Both the position numbers and the translations under genes were made by a program. Shown in pieces: positions 26,301 to 34,842 of a stretch of DNA of 64,000 bases. The stretch's first letter is position 1. The number at the start of each line of letters is the position of its first letter. Under the pieces are notes generated by a model that saw only the letters and a list, made by a program, of their open reading frames with translations, searched no databases and had not been told where the DNA came from. Source of the stretch: Chryseobacterium fluminis (lineage in GTDB: Bacteria; Bacteroidota; Bacteroidia; Flavobacteriales; Weeksellaceae); assembly GCF_026314945.1 (NCBI RefSeq), contig NZ_CP111121.1:1488001-1552000 (forward strand), given 5' to 3'.

Positions 26301-26555
26301 AACAGGACCCCAGACGCCGGTATTATCTTTAATACGGATGCATAATTTATGCAGACCGCTCCCTGGTGTGGTGACTCCTGTTTTGGTGAGCTGTTCGAAA
26401 GCACTGTTGAAATTTCCGTCGGCAGCCAAAACCGCAGTTCCGTTTCCTGCTCCCGGGTCGTTATCCCAAAAGTACTCGGCCTGGCTCACGAACATCTGTG
26501 CCGGACACAGCATGATCATAAGCAAAGCAATGATACTGTAAATATATTTGTTCAT
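23355..26555 (-). CDS. Secreted double RCC1 beta-propeller protein with T9SS sorting tail
   Basis: A 1066-residue exported protein. After a signal peptide come two near-identical ~75-residue repeats built on AEYFWDNDPGAGNGT. A first set of seven RCC1 repeats (about residues 180-535, each with TLWAWGxNxYGQLGDGT) is followed by a fibronectin type III domain (about 535-625), a second set of seven RCC1 repeats (about 628-970) and a C-terminal type A Por sorting domain beginning LKVFPNPVQDILN and ending in basic residues. Two seven-bladed propellers are expected. It is secreted by the type IX system; the ligand is unknown. The gene at 26575 lies 19 bp upstream and may be cotranscribed. Confidence 0.85.
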   Translation of the reverse strand: MNKYIYSIIALLMIMLCPAQMFVSQAEYFWDNDPGAGNGTAVLAADGNFNSAFEQLTKTGVTTPGSGLHKLCIRIKDNTGVWGPVFTNIINVQQNQTSAPMAIAQAEYFWDNDPGAGNGTPVLAADGNFNSSFEQLTKTGIALPTGGLHVFNIRVKDNTGVWGPVFRNVIGVQNPASTGCWQTLSAGIDHSAGIKTDGTLWAWGSNYYGQLGDGTTVTTNVPIQIGTSNDWVKIFAGNHYTFGIKTDGTLWAWGVNDYGQLGDGTKTDKLSPTQIGTAANWRSVTTGWGHTVALRTDGTLWSWGYNVNGQLGNGTTAEKLIPTQVGTATNWQSVEAGSFYNVAVKTNGTLWEWGHNTYGQAGNTSMIKTNPVQIGTETDWKNVSVGDYHTIGMKNNGTLWGWGLNDAGELGDGTNVNKYIPTQIGTGTNWLSTTAGAISTYAIKTDGTLWAWGSNYYGQLGIGTSGNVPALSPVQVGSSSDNVLISAGTVHAVALNIDGFLKAGGQNVSGQLGDGTFVQRNIFTPIACPSNCASTTQFSTTNITLSTATISWAASGSAPIGGYLYFYSTNSLVGGIDGTTVSPTKNLTNLLPNTKYYWWVASQCGSSRGNWTLGGSFTTLPAVSTGCWQSVSSGYIHSVALKTDGTLWAWGNNSYGQLGIGSAGSKSTPTQIGTANNWQKIATGNYHSIALKTNGTIWTWGRNDYGQIGDGTSVDRTAPVQLGNATDWVSVASGDNYIMALKSNGTLWAWGSNLRGQLGDGTTVNKSFPIQIGTATNWQTIAPASQHTLAIKTDGTLWGWGYNTSGQLGSGTSTISNPVPTQIGTATNWKSVAGGVSHSLGVKTDGTLWTWGDNYYGQLGSGILSNSYTPAQIGTETDWRSVAANYDYTSFAIKTDNTLWAWGKNDSGQLGEGTGVNRKIPTLIGSATDRQSVAANVDNTLVINASGFLSSCGSNMYGQLGDNTSISKKIFIPVACPTSSLAVNETSAASDHLKVFPNPVQDILNITYDQKILSVTVYSAAGQLVTTTIINDTRGTVDFSALTSGVYLVNVHSDNNTVKTVKVIKR

Positions 26556-26574
26556 CTTGTTGTATGATTAAGAA

Positions 26575-27756
26575 TTATTTGGAAAAAGCAGATCCGGTGA
26601 TATTCAACGTACCGCTGCTCATGGTTCTCGGCGTCAGCAGATAATTTACCTGAGGCTTGCCTCCGCTGTCTATTGGCCAGTAATTTGCCCAACTGTTGGA
26701 ACCACCATAGTGACCTGCGTCATTTCTTGTTAAGTCTAAATCGGTATAATCTACCACAGGACTTCCTGCATTTACATTCATACCTGTCACGGTGTATGCT
26801 GCATTATCAAAATTCATGTTTACCTGTCCGGAATTGTTGCTTTGCGTCATCGTCCCCTGTGTTACAAAAGCATTGGTAAATACATTGTAGCTTGCCGTAA
26901 CGTTAGCATTACTACTGTTGTTCTGAATGCAGACTGCAGTCTGACCCACCACAAAAGAAGAAGCATTATTCATAATGCTGATATTTCCCGTGATCGTATT
27001 GCTGTTTAAGCTGATGTAGAAAGGCGGGATATCACCAGGATTCGGATCATACACCGTATTGTTAAGAATTTCGTTTGAACTGCCATCCTTAATGCCATTA
27101 ACCATAATATGAGAACAGAAATTATTATAGAACTTAAAGTTATAGTTGGATTGATAGTTGGATAATACATTCCTAATTGCGTTACCGTAAACTTCGACAT
27201 CCGGTGATGCAACAGAAGTATCTGCGGCAAAAGAATAAACGCCAATAGACTCTGCTTTATTAGAGGTAATTCTTCCATGAGAAATGGTAATACCTCCCTG
27301 AAGCGTATTTCCGGACATATTGGTGGTTGTATTGACCAGACCGGCAGAGACACTATTCAATAAGCTGTTATAAATATTAACCGTAGTTCGGCCCCCTGAG
27401 GTAGCCCCGCTTACTGTCAGGTTATAATTCGAATTATTCACTAAACTCATATTGCTTATGGTTACGACTCTCCCAGCTGCAGGACTGATGGTAACGCTTC
27501 CCTGAATTAAGTATTTGTTATAAATGGTTTCTGAGACAAAAGTCAGGGATTTGTTAACGGTAAGGTTTTCTACATAAGCAGTTCCATTCGTTTTGGGTTG
27601 AATAATGATCCGGTCTCCATCTGAAGCAGCTGTGATTGCAGCACTAATGGTAGCGTACGCTCCGCCGGTTCCGGCATTTCTAACATACAGGTCAGCAGCA
27701 AATGCCGTTGTGCTGAACATACCTGTCAGAACAATAGCTAATAGTTTTTTTGTCAT
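26575..27756 (-). CDS. Secreted beta-helix-like protein
   Basis: A 393-residue protein with a clear signal peptide ending AFAAD. The mature start LYVRNAGTGGAYATISAAI with DGDRIIIQP resembles the entry of pectate-lyase-like right-handed beta-helices. The body is rich in Asn, Ser, Thr and Val with recurring short turns (NNSSNANVTASYNVF). No catalytic residues can be assigned, and the Por sorting tail of its neighbours is absent. It lies 19 bp upstream of the large RCC1 gene on the same strand. Possibly a surface adhesin or carbohydrate-binding protein; uncertain. Confidence 0.65.
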   Translation of the reverse strand: MTKKLLAIVLTGMFSTTAFAADLYVRNAGTGGAYATISAAITAASDGDRIIIQPKTNGTAYVENLTVNKSLTFVSETIYNKYLIQGSVTISPAAGRVVTISNMSLVNNSNYNLTVSGATSGGRTTVNIYNSLLNSVSAGLVNTTTNMSGNTLQGGITISHGRITSNKAESIGVYSFAADTSVASPDVEVYGNAIRNVLSNYQSNYNFKFYNNFCSHIMVNGIKDGSSNEILNNTVYDPNPGDIPPFYISLNSNTITGNISIMNNASSFVVGQTAVCIQNNSSNANVTASYNVFTNAFVTQGTMTQSNNSGQVNMNFDNAAYTVTGMNVNAGSPVVDYTDLDLTRNDAGHYGGSNSWANYWPIDSGGKPQVNYLLTPRTMSSGTLNITGSAFSK

Positions 27757-28226
27757 AATAGTAGTAAAAAATTGATTGGTTAAATGTTAAATAAGAACTT
27801 TGATTACAGAGATATTCATTGGTATTTTCTACCGTACCCTTTTAATCCGGAAAGTATTTATTCCAGATCATACAGGATTATACCGATAAAATCATAATTC
27901 CTCCGGTATTGTTGCAGATACTTTTTTTGATAAACCTTTAATAACTGATATTGTGTTTATGAAAAATAAATCCTGCAGATTACAGACAGATGATATCTCT
28001 AAAAAATTTCAAAGACTTAATGATGTTTTGGATGGTTGGAAAAATTAAGTTCCGATGAGTAGATAGATTCGAAATAAGGCAAAGTGTTTTTGTGTGTCAT
28101 GTTGTAACTGATTTTCAGGTTTGATTAGTTTTTTAAAAAAACAAGACCCCATCATTGATGCTATTTTGTTTTCGGTTGCAAAAGTATTGCTTTCTTATGA
28201 ATCATCAAACAATTATCAAAAAATAA
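27757..28226. other. Intergenic region without a supported gene
   Basis: About 470 AT-rich bases upstream of the beta-helix gene. A possible 29-codon plus-strand reading frame (27959-28048) is too weak to call. Bases 28150-28226 resemble 31193-31270 (shared TGCAAAA and ATCAAACAA..CAAAAAATAAT segments). Confidence 0.5.
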
Positions 28227-28252
28227 TGGCGCCACTACATCAAGTGACGCCA
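28227..28252 (-). terminator. Terminator after the 849-residue propeller protein
   Basis: A 9-bp stem (28227-28235 with 28244-28252) with one G-U pair in the minus-strand RNA, followed by ATTATTTTTTG. It lies about 50 bp after the stop at 28305. Confidence 0.8.
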
Positions 28253-28304
28253 ATATTATCTCAAGTTCCAAATCTTTTAACTTATTATTACAGTCTGTGT
28301 CTTT

Positions 28305-30827
28305 TTATCGTTTGATCACTTTTACCGTTTTTACCGTATTATCGTTCATATTTACTTTAACCATATAAACCCCTGACGGTAAGGCGGAGACATCCACCGA
28401 TCCTCTTTTGTCATCAATAGATTTTGTAAGGACCTGTTGTCCGGCTCCACTGTAGACTGCTACTGAAGTAATTTTCTGATCAGATGAAATATACAGAATA
28501 TCCTGTACCGGGTTCGGGAAAACTTTAAGGTTATCTGACGTTGATGAAATTTCATCCACTGCTAAACTGCTTGTCGGGCAGGCAAGAGGAGTAAGTGTAA
28601 CTTTATTAGCCGTAGATCCGATTCCCAGATAACCCTGATCGTTGGCGCCGCATGCCTTTAGCACCCCGCTTGTATTGATTGAAAAAGAAAAGTCTCCTCC
28701 AGCAGAAATTAAATGGTGATCATTGGCATTTCCTATAAGGACAAAGCTGTTTTTATGAGTCGTGGTACCATCTCCTAATTGTCCAAAAGTATTTTCGCCA
28801 CAAGCTAACATCTGACCTAATGTGTTTATGATCATGCTGGTATTACGCCCGGCATCAATTTTTTGAACACCCTGAAACACCAGTGTAGGAATACTTCGGT
28901 CCATATTGGTTCCATCACCTAACTGCCCTACAGAATTGGATCCCCAGGCATACAGTAAACTCCCTGTTTTAAGTGCAAGTGAGTGCTCGCGTCCGGCTGC
29001 CACATTTTCCCAGGTCGTATCGGTTCCTATTTGGGTAGGTACAGTTCGGGTCATGGTCGTACCGTCTCCTAACTGGCTAAATCCATTGCCTCCCCAGGCC
29101 CATAGTGTTCCATTAGCTTTAATAGCCAATGAAAAACCTGCGCCTGCTGAAATTTTCTGCCAGTCTGTTGCTGCTCCTATTGGGGTAGGCACATACCTCG
29201 TAATATTTGTTCCGTCACCCAGCTGACGACCGGAATTATTTCCCCACGCCCATAGTGTTCCGTTGGTCCTGATGGCTAACACGTGATTAAGCCCTGCAGT
29301 TATATTTTCCCAATTGGTATCTGTTCCTATCTGAAGCATCATATTTCTGTCATTATTACTGCCGTCACCTAGCTGCCCGAGAAGATTATTTCCCCAGGTC
29401 CAGAGGGTTCCATCTGTTTTAATTCCTACAGAAAAATACTCTCCTGCTGCTATTTTTTTCCAGGTCGAATTCAATCCTATCTGTTTTGGAACAAAACGGG
29501 ATATATTGGTACCGTCCCCTAATTGTCCATAGCCATTATTTCCCCATGCCCAAAGTGTTCCATCAGTCTTTATCCCGAGAGAATGGGTACTGCCTGCGCT
29601 GATACTTTGCCAGCAACCTGTTACGGCACCAGGCAGTGTCGTGAAAGATCCTCCGGAAACCCAGGTGCTCTGACTGGACACGCAATTCGCCGTCACCCAC
29701 CAATAGTATGTTGTATTAGGCTGTAAATTGGATATATTCGCTGTTGTAGAAGCAGCAGCTGTACCTGAACCTGTCATGGTCGGGCTGGTACTGTACACGT
29801 AGTAATAGCCTCCGTTGGGTGTTGATGTTGATGGTAACCAGTTAAGAGTCGCTGTTGACGAAGTAATATTGGAAGTATACATCTGGCTTGGCGGATTACA
29901 GACCGCAACAGCCGGTGTCATTTTCACCAGACCAAGCTGTAATGTGCCTAGCCAGATGATTCCCGAACTTTGTGTTTTAACAGCACTGAAATAGTCATCC
30001 GGCAATCCCTGATTGGTATTGGCTTTAGTGTATGTCGTACAATCGGTAAAATTTTGCAGACCGGCACCGTTAAATCCAATCCAAACTTTGCTGTTGCTGT
30101 CAACATCCAGAGCATTCGGGTTGGATCCCGCAAGACAGGAATTATTCTGGTACGTAAATGTGATGTTGGTTCCGCTTGTCGTTAAAGTGATTAAGCTGTC
30201 AAAACCTTTAACATATACCGTATTATTGGCAATTCTTAAAATACGGTCGGTTCCCTGTGCGATAAAATTAAAATCGGTCCCGTTAAACTTGTACAGTACC
30301 CCGCCATTGGTAACCCATATACCATTATTACTGTCGGTGGCTACTGAATTCAGATTCGTGACAGAATTATAAGTGGTCCAGGTCGTTCCGTTGAATTTTG
30401 TAAGGCCCGAATCTGTTGCAATCCAAAGATTATTCTGACCGTCAACCGCTATATCATGAATTTCATTACCCGGCAATCCCGAATTGGAGGTTGTATAATT
30501 TGTCCATGCAGTTCCGTTGTACAGGATGATCCCATTAAATTGAGACGCAAACCATTTTCGGCCCAATCCGTCAATCTGAACTTTTAAAATTGCGTTAGAA
30601 GCAATGCCTGAATTCCCGGTATTATAATTGGCAAAAGCTGTTCCGTTAAAGGTAGAAACCCCGTTGTAAGTAGCCAGCCAAAGCATCCCGTTTGAATCCG
30701 TTTTAATATCAGCAATATAATTGCTTCCTATTCCAGAATTTGACGTATCGTACCTGGTATACGTGTACGATTGCGCAAAGGCGGAAATTGAAATGATGAT
30801 CAGGAGTAAAAAGTAAAGTTTTTTCAT
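28305..30827 (-). CDS. Secreted propeller/RCC1 protein with T9SS sorting tail
   Basis: An exported protein of about 840 residues. I use the ATG at 30827, which opens a clean signal peptide (MKKLYFLLL..AFAQS); an ATG at 30854 would add nine residues. Residues ~20-300 contain two-component-regulator-type propeller repeats (NNLWIATDSGLTKFNGTTW and similar). A fibronectin type III domain follows (about 300-400), then seven RCC1 repeats (TLWAWGNNGYGQLGDGT type, about 405-755) and a type A Por sorting domain starting LKVFPNPVQDILY. It shares the FN3-RCC1-sorting part with the protein at 23355-26555. Transcribed alone; ligand unknown. Confidence 0.85.
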   Translation of the reverse strand: MKKLYFLLLIIISISAFAQSYTYTRYDTSNSGIGSNYIADIKTDSNGMLWLATYNGVSTFNGTAFANYNTGNSGIASNAILKVQIDGLGRKWFASQFNGIILYNGTAWTNYTTSNSGLPGNEIHDIAVDGQNNLWIATDSGLTKFNGTTWTTYNSVTNLNSVATDSNNGIWVTNGGVLYKFNGTDFNFIAQGTDRILRIANNTVYVKGFDSLITLTTSGTNITFTYQNNSCLAGSNPNALDVDSNSKVWIGFNGAGLQNFTDCTTYTKANTNQGLPDDYFSAVKTQSSGIIWLGTLQLGLVKMTPAVAVCNPPSQMYTSNITSSTATLNWLPSTSTPNGGYYYVYSTSPTMTGSGTAAASTTANISNLQPNTTYYWWVTANCVSSQSTWVSGGSFTTLPGAVTGCWQSISAGSTHSLGIKTDGTLWAWGNNGYGQLGDGTNISRFVPKQIGLNSTWKKIAAGEYFSVGIKTDGTLWTWGNNLLGQLGDGSNNDRNMMLQIGTDTNWENITAGLNHVLAIRTNGTLWAWGNNSGRQLGDGTNITRYVPTPIGAATDWQKISAGAGFSLAIKANGTLWAWGGNGFSQLGDGTTMTRTVPTQIGTDTTWENVAAGREHSLALKTGSLLYAWGSNSVGQLGDGTNMDRSIPTLVFQGVQKIDAGRNTSMIINTLGQMLACGENTFGQLGDGTTTHKNSFVLIGNANDHHLISAGGDFSFSINTSGVLKACGANDQGYLGIGSTANKVTLTPLACPTSSLAVDEISSTSDNLKVFPNPVQDILYISSDQKITSVAVYSGAGQQVLTKSIDDKRGSVDVSALPSGVYMVKVNMNDNTVKTVKVIKR

Positions 30828-31359
30828 AGTTTTAGATAAAATAATTCTCTTCATGTTTAAGTTGTATCGTGTTTCCTACTCGTTTAGCTTTTCGGTTCCG
30901 CTTCGTTTGAATGGTTTCTGAACTCCATAAATACATACTGTAAAATCAACTGATCCAAAAAAATGCAGCGCCGGTATAGGCAGACCTTATTTTTCCGCTG
31001 ATTTAACGGTCATTCGTTAAGTTATATCGGTGCCTACGAACAGGCTAAAATATCAGGAGGAATAATTGCTGTTTTTTCCATGGCCGGAAACAATTATCAA
31101 TGAATTGACAGAATGAAATGCAGTTCCGTTTTTTACGTTCATGGTTTAATTAATTTTCAGTTAGTTTTTAGTTTTTTTAATAGAAATAATATTCATCGTG
31201 GATGATGCTATATTTCGCTGGCAAAAATATAGTATTCTTTCGGATGATCAAACAAACAACAAAAAATAATCCTGGTTTTTATCCTGTTGTGGTATAGAAA
31301 CACCATCTGAAACAGGTGCCCGCTATCCTTTTGGAACAGAAGGTATAATATATTAAAAA
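30828..31359. other. Intergenic region without a supported gene
   Basis: About 530 bases between the propeller gene start and the terminator of the catabolic locus. I see no reading frame of conserved character and no exact TAnnTTTG box on the minus strand. The 31193-31270 part resembles 28150-28226. Confidence 0.5.
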
Positions 31360-31394
31360 TCAATGGCACCACTTTAACCCAGTGATGCCATTGA
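31360..31394 (-). terminator. Terminator of the fucose catabolic locus
   Basis: A 13-bp stem (31360-31372 with 31382-31394) containing one G-U pair in the minus-strand RNA and followed by TTTTTAATA, about 50 bp after the stop at 31443. Confidence 0.82.
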
Positions 31395-31442
31395 TCTGAA
31401 CTTACAGATTTTTATAATCAAGCCTTATCATTAAATTATAGT

Positions 31443-32225
31443 TTATCCTAAGCTTCTGTCCAGATGTACATATCCGCCATCTACATGAATCAGCTGCCCG
31501 GTGGTATGCGATGATTTTTCTGATAAGAGAAATGCTGTCATATTCGCAATTTCTTCAGAAGTCGTCATGCGTTTTTCCAGCGGAATTTTAGCGGTGACGC
31601 TTTTGAGCTTTTCATCCGGATTTTCAAAAGTAGAAATCCAGTTCTCATAAAGGGGTGTCCAGGCTTCTGCGACAATAATAGCATTAACGCGGATACTGTA
31701 AGGCAGAAGTTCGACCGCCCATTCTCTCGTCAGGGCGTTTCTGGCTCCGTTGGCAGCCGCGTAACCCGAGGTTCCACCCTGTCCCGTTTCTGCGGTTTTA
31801 CTCCCAATATTTACGATGGCACCTCTGCTTTTTTTAAGATGGGGAAGCGCATGATGTACCAAGAGATAATAATGCACTACATTTTTGTGGTAAGACGCTA
31901 TGAATCCGTCGTAAGACCCGTTTTCCAGCCCTACTCCATCATTCACCCCGGCATTATTAACAATGCCATCGATTCTTCCATACTTTTTTACCACTTCACC
32001 GATCGCTATTCTGCATTCATCCGGTTCTGATAGCTCTGCAGTAACAAAATCTGCCGTTCCTCCGCGCTCCAGAATTTCCTGAATGGCTCTTTTATTGTCG
32101 TCTTTATTTCTGCCAATGATAACCGGCAGTGCGTTTTCTTCTGCCAGAATTTTTGCAATGGCGTTTCCGATGCCTTTCGCGCCACCGCTTACAATGATAA
32201 TTTTATGGTCGAGATTTAAGTTCAT
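31443..32225 (-). CDS. SDR-family dehydrogenase, probably L-fucose dehydrogenase
   Basis: A 260-residue short-chain dehydrogenase. The NAD(P) loop is SGGAKGIGNAIAKILAEEN, the NNAG motif is present, and the active site reads NIGSKTAETGQGGTSGYAAANGA with Ser and YxxxN in place of the usual YxxxK (here Y-A-A-A-N). This loss of the catalytic lysine is worth noting. By position with a lactonase, mutarotase, dehydratase and second dehydrogenase it would oxidise L-fucose to the lactone. It is the last gene of the locus, separated from the lactonase by a 503-bp repeat-containing gap. Substrate is inferred. Confidence 0.75.
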   Translation of the reverse strand: MNLNLDHKIIIVSGGAKGIGNAIAKILAEENALPVIIGRNKDDNKRAIQEILERGGTADFVTAELSEPDECRIAIGEVVKKYGRIDGIVNNAGVNDGVGLENGSYDGFIASYHKNVVHYYLLVHHALPHLKKSRGAIVNIGSKTAETGQGGTSGYAAANGARNALTREWAVELLPYSIRVNAIIVAEAWTPLYENWISTFENPDEKLKSVTAKIPLEKRMTTSEEIANMTAFLLSEKSSHTTGQLIHVDGGYVHLDRSLG

Positions 32226-32334
32226 ATTTAGGTATAATTGATTTCATGTTATCTTTATGCAAGCGCAACAGTTTTTATTATTTTATTCTTATTCCGGCGG
32301 AATAGGTTTTAAAATTCCGAAGTATTGCCAATAA

Positions 32335-32700
32335 ATTTATATTAACACATAAGTCACATCAGATTTTAATGTATTGCGTGAAAATAGTAGATCACATAAG
32401 AAAAAAATCGAAGATTTTTAAAACTAAAGTGATCTTCTCTACAGTATTATGTTCATCTTAAAATTCTTAAGTGTTGAAATTACGTACTTGTTATCATCAC
32501 ATTTATATTAACACATGAGTCACATCAGATTTTAATGCAATGCTGAAAATATTTAGAACACATAAGAAAAAAATCGAAGATTTTTAAAACTAAAGTGCTC
32601 TTCTCTACAGTATAATGCTCATCTTAAAATTCTTAAGTGTTAAAATTACGTAGTTGTTATCAACATATTTATTAATCCATAAGTCACATTAGATTTTATT
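32335..32700. repeat. Array of ~166-bp repeats (two full copies, one partial)
   Basis: Copies begin at 32335 and 32501, with a third truncated copy from about 32667. Each starts ATTTATATTAACACATAAGTC-like, contains AAAATCGAAGATTTT and ends TTCTTAAGTGTT. The array sits between the lactonase and fucose-dehydrogenase genes of one apparent operon. The reverse complement of the same repeat family occupies 55825-56460. No coding potential seen. Confidence 0.82.
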
Positions 32701-32728
32701 ATGATTCATGGATGGTCTACTCTTGCCA

Positions 32729-33553
32729 TTATTCCAAATTATAAAATGTAACAGCATTTCCGGAGAAAAACAGCTGCTGTTCTTCTGTCGAAAACTGACT
32801 TACATATTTTGATATCAATTCCAGCCACAAAGCATAATTACCTCCTAATAACATGACCGGCCAGTCACTTCCGAAAACCACCCGTTGGATACCGAATTGC
32901 GAAAAAGTAAAATCTAGAATTTCAAAAATCGATCTTTCATCAGGCTTCTTCCGGTTTCCTTCGGTTAAAAGTCCTGAAGTCTTGCAGTATACATCAGGGT
33001 TTTGTGCAAGTTCTGAAATCATACATTTCCAGTCTTTCAGGTTATTGGTCTTAAGATCCGGTTTTCCGCAGTGATCCAGAATAAAAGGTTGGCTGGGCAA
33101 TTTTTCCGAAAGTTGTACGGCATCCGAAAGTTGGTTTTGTCTTAATAAAATATCGAAAGTATAGCCATATCGACGGAGCGCAGCAATTCCTTCGAGCACC
33201 TGTTTTTGGAGTAAAAAACCGGAGCCTTCGCCTTCAGCAATAACTCTGAAACCTTTAAGTGATTTTTCAGCCTGATATTTCTGAAGAAATTCTTCCCGTT
33301 TTTCAGAATTCAGATCAATCCAGCCGACAACCCCTTTGATAAATGGGTTTTCTTTGGCCAAATTAACCAGAAATTCAGTTTCCTTATCACTTTGATCAGC
33401 CTGAACGGCAATACAGCCATCTATATAATTTTTTTGCAGGAACAAAGAAAAATCTTCGGGCATAAAATCTTTTCGGATGGCCTCCATATCCTTTGTAATC
33501 CAGGCATCACGAACCGGATCATATTTCCAAAAATGTACGTGAGAATCAATCAT
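32729..33553 (-). CDS. Amidohydrolase-family lactonase, probably L-fuconolactonase
   Basis: A 274-residue TIM-barrel hydrolase of the amidohydrolase 2 family. MIDSHVHFWKYDPVRDAW at the N-terminus supplies the HxH metal motif; FILDHCGKP and the final VVFGSDWPVMLLGG are typical of the sugar lactonase branch of COG3618. It would open L-fucono-1,5-lactone to L-fuconate. It lies 17 bp after the mutarotase gene. The exact sugar is inferred from context. Confidence 0.83.
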   Translation of the reverse strand: MIDSHVHFWKYDPVRDAWITKDMEAIRKDFMPEDFSLFLQKNYIDGCIAVQADQSDKETEFLVNLAKENPFIKGVVGWIDLNSEKREEFLQKYQAEKSLKGFRVIAEGEGSGFLLQKQVLEGIAALRRYGYTFDILLRQNQLSDAVQLSEKLPSQPFILDHCGKPDLKTNNLKDWKCMISELAQNPDVYCKTSGLLTEGNRKKPDERSIFEILDFTFSQFGIQRVVFGSDWPVMLLGGNYALWLELISKYVSQFSTEEQQLFFSGNAVTFYNLE

Positions 33554-33570
33554 CTTTTTCTGAAATGAAT

Positions 33571-33900
33571 TTACAGTGAAAATATTTTATCCATCAGCTG
33601 CCATTTTTCTCCAGGCTTGGAATTGGGTAACGGTTGTTGAAATTTCGACATCAGTTCTTCCCATTCCTGAACTTTCGGATTGTTTTTATCCAATTCATCT
33701 TTAGCTTCAAAAGAAAAATGATCATTAACCTCGATTATCATCATCAATCGATTTTGAATCCGGTAGATTTCCATACATGTAATTCCGGAATCCAAAATAC
33801 TTTGCTTTATCTGTGGCCAGACATTTTGGTGATATTTCTCATATTCGGCAATCGATTGAGGATCATCGATCAGATCAAGGGCGAGACAGAATTTTTTCAT
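33571..33900 (-). CDS. L-rhamnose/L-fucose mutarotase family protein
   Basis: A 109-residue protein of the RhaM (DUF718) family, which interconverts sugar anomers. IAEYEKYHQNVWPQIKQSI near residue 20, ITCMEIYRI and the EWEELMSKFQQPLP segment near the C-terminus match the family. It would provide the beta-anomer to the dehydrogenase. Its start overlaps the FAH-family stop by 4 bp. Confidence 0.85.
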   Translation of the reverse strand: MKKFCLALDLIDDPQSIAEYEKYHQNVWPQIKQSILDSGITCMEIYRIQNRLMMIIEVNDHFSFEAKDELDKNNPKVQEWEELMSKFQQPLPNSKPGEKWQLMDKIFSL

Positions 33901-34748
33901 TCTCCGTATGCTTTTACTTTCTGCGTGCTGCTTCCTAAACCATCTATACCCAATTCCACTACATCACCCGGTTTCAGATACCAGGGCTCAGGCTTTTGTC
34001 CCAAACCGACCCCTGCCGGGGTACCTGTAGAGATGATATCTCCCGGAAGCAGCGTCATAAACTGACTGATGTAGCTTATCATATAAGGTACATTAAAAAT
34101 AAGGTTGGATGTATTTCCGTCCTGAAGAATCTGTCCGTTAACTTTCAGCCACAGACGAAGACGGTGCACATCCTCGATTTCATCGGATGTAGCTATGAAT
34201 GGACCGATCGGCGCAAATGTATCACAGCTTTTTCCCTTTACCCACTGTCCGTTTCTTTCCAACTGGAATTCTCTTTCGCTGTAATCGTTGTGCAAAACAT
34301 ATCCTGCTACATGTTCAAGCGCATTTTCCTCAGAAACATAGCTTGCTTTTTTTCCGATGACAATGGCTAATTCTACTTCCCAGTCGGTTTTTGTACTGTT
34401 TTTAGGAATCATCAGATCATCATCCGGACCCACGATGGCGGTCGTAGCCTTAAAAAACAAGATAGGTTCCTGGGGAATCGGAGCATTCGTCTCTGCGGCA
34501 TGATCTTTATAATTCAGCCCGACACAGATAATTTTGGATGGTCTGGACAAGGGAGCACCCAGTCTTTCCTCTGGAGAAACTTCGGATAAATTTTGTGTAT
34601 TGATTTCAGATTTTAAATTTTCTATAGCATCACCGGAAAAAAAGTTTTCATCATAATCTTTCACCAGATGAGAGACATCGTATCTTTTTTCGCCGATAAT
34701 GACCCCGGGCTTTTCCTGTCCAGGTTTTCCGAATCTTATTAGTTTCAT
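33897..34748 (-). CDS. Fumarylacetoacetate hydrolase family, probably 2,4-diketo-3-deoxy-L-fuconate hydrolase
   Basis: A 283-residue FAH-fold enzyme. CVGLNYKDHAAE near residue 78, the metal site KTDWEVELAIVIG, HNDYSERE and ISTGTPAGVGLG are all typical of the family. In the non-phosphorylated L-fucose route an enzyme of this fold splits 2,4-diketo-3-deoxy-L-fuconate to pyruvate and L-lactate. Placement between two SDR-type steps supports that. The alternative is the closely related L-rhamnose pathway. Confidence 0.82.
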   Translation of the reverse strand: MKLIRFGKPGQEKPGVIIGEKRYDVSHLVKDYDENFFSGDAIENLKSEINTQNLSEVSPEERLGAPLSRPSKIICVGLNYKDHAAETNAPIPQEPILFFKATTAIVGPDDDLMIPKNSTKTDWEVELAIVIGKKASYVSEENALEHVAGYVLHNDYSEREFQLERNGQWVKGKSCDTFAPIGPFIATSDEIEDVHRLRLWLKVNGQILQDGNTSNLIFNVPYMISYISQFMTLLPGDIISTGTPAGVGLGQKPEPWYLKPGDVVELGIDGLGSSTQKVKAYGE

Positions 34749-34842
34749 ATTCTTTTAATTTTTTAGACGTCAAGCTCTTAAAAGTGTTTCACTTTATAAA
34801 AACTACAGAGCTTTATAATTTATTGTAAAATGTGCTTTATTT

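Noticed and set aside
27959..28048. Possible 29-codon gene (MKNKSCRLQ..)
   Set aside because: Very short, no promoter or ribosome-binding site, no recognisable family; cannot be distinguished from chance.
28121..28315. 64-codon plus-strand reading frame
   Set aside because: TTG start, no ribosome-binding site, and it covers the terminator and the end of the propeller gene on the other strand.
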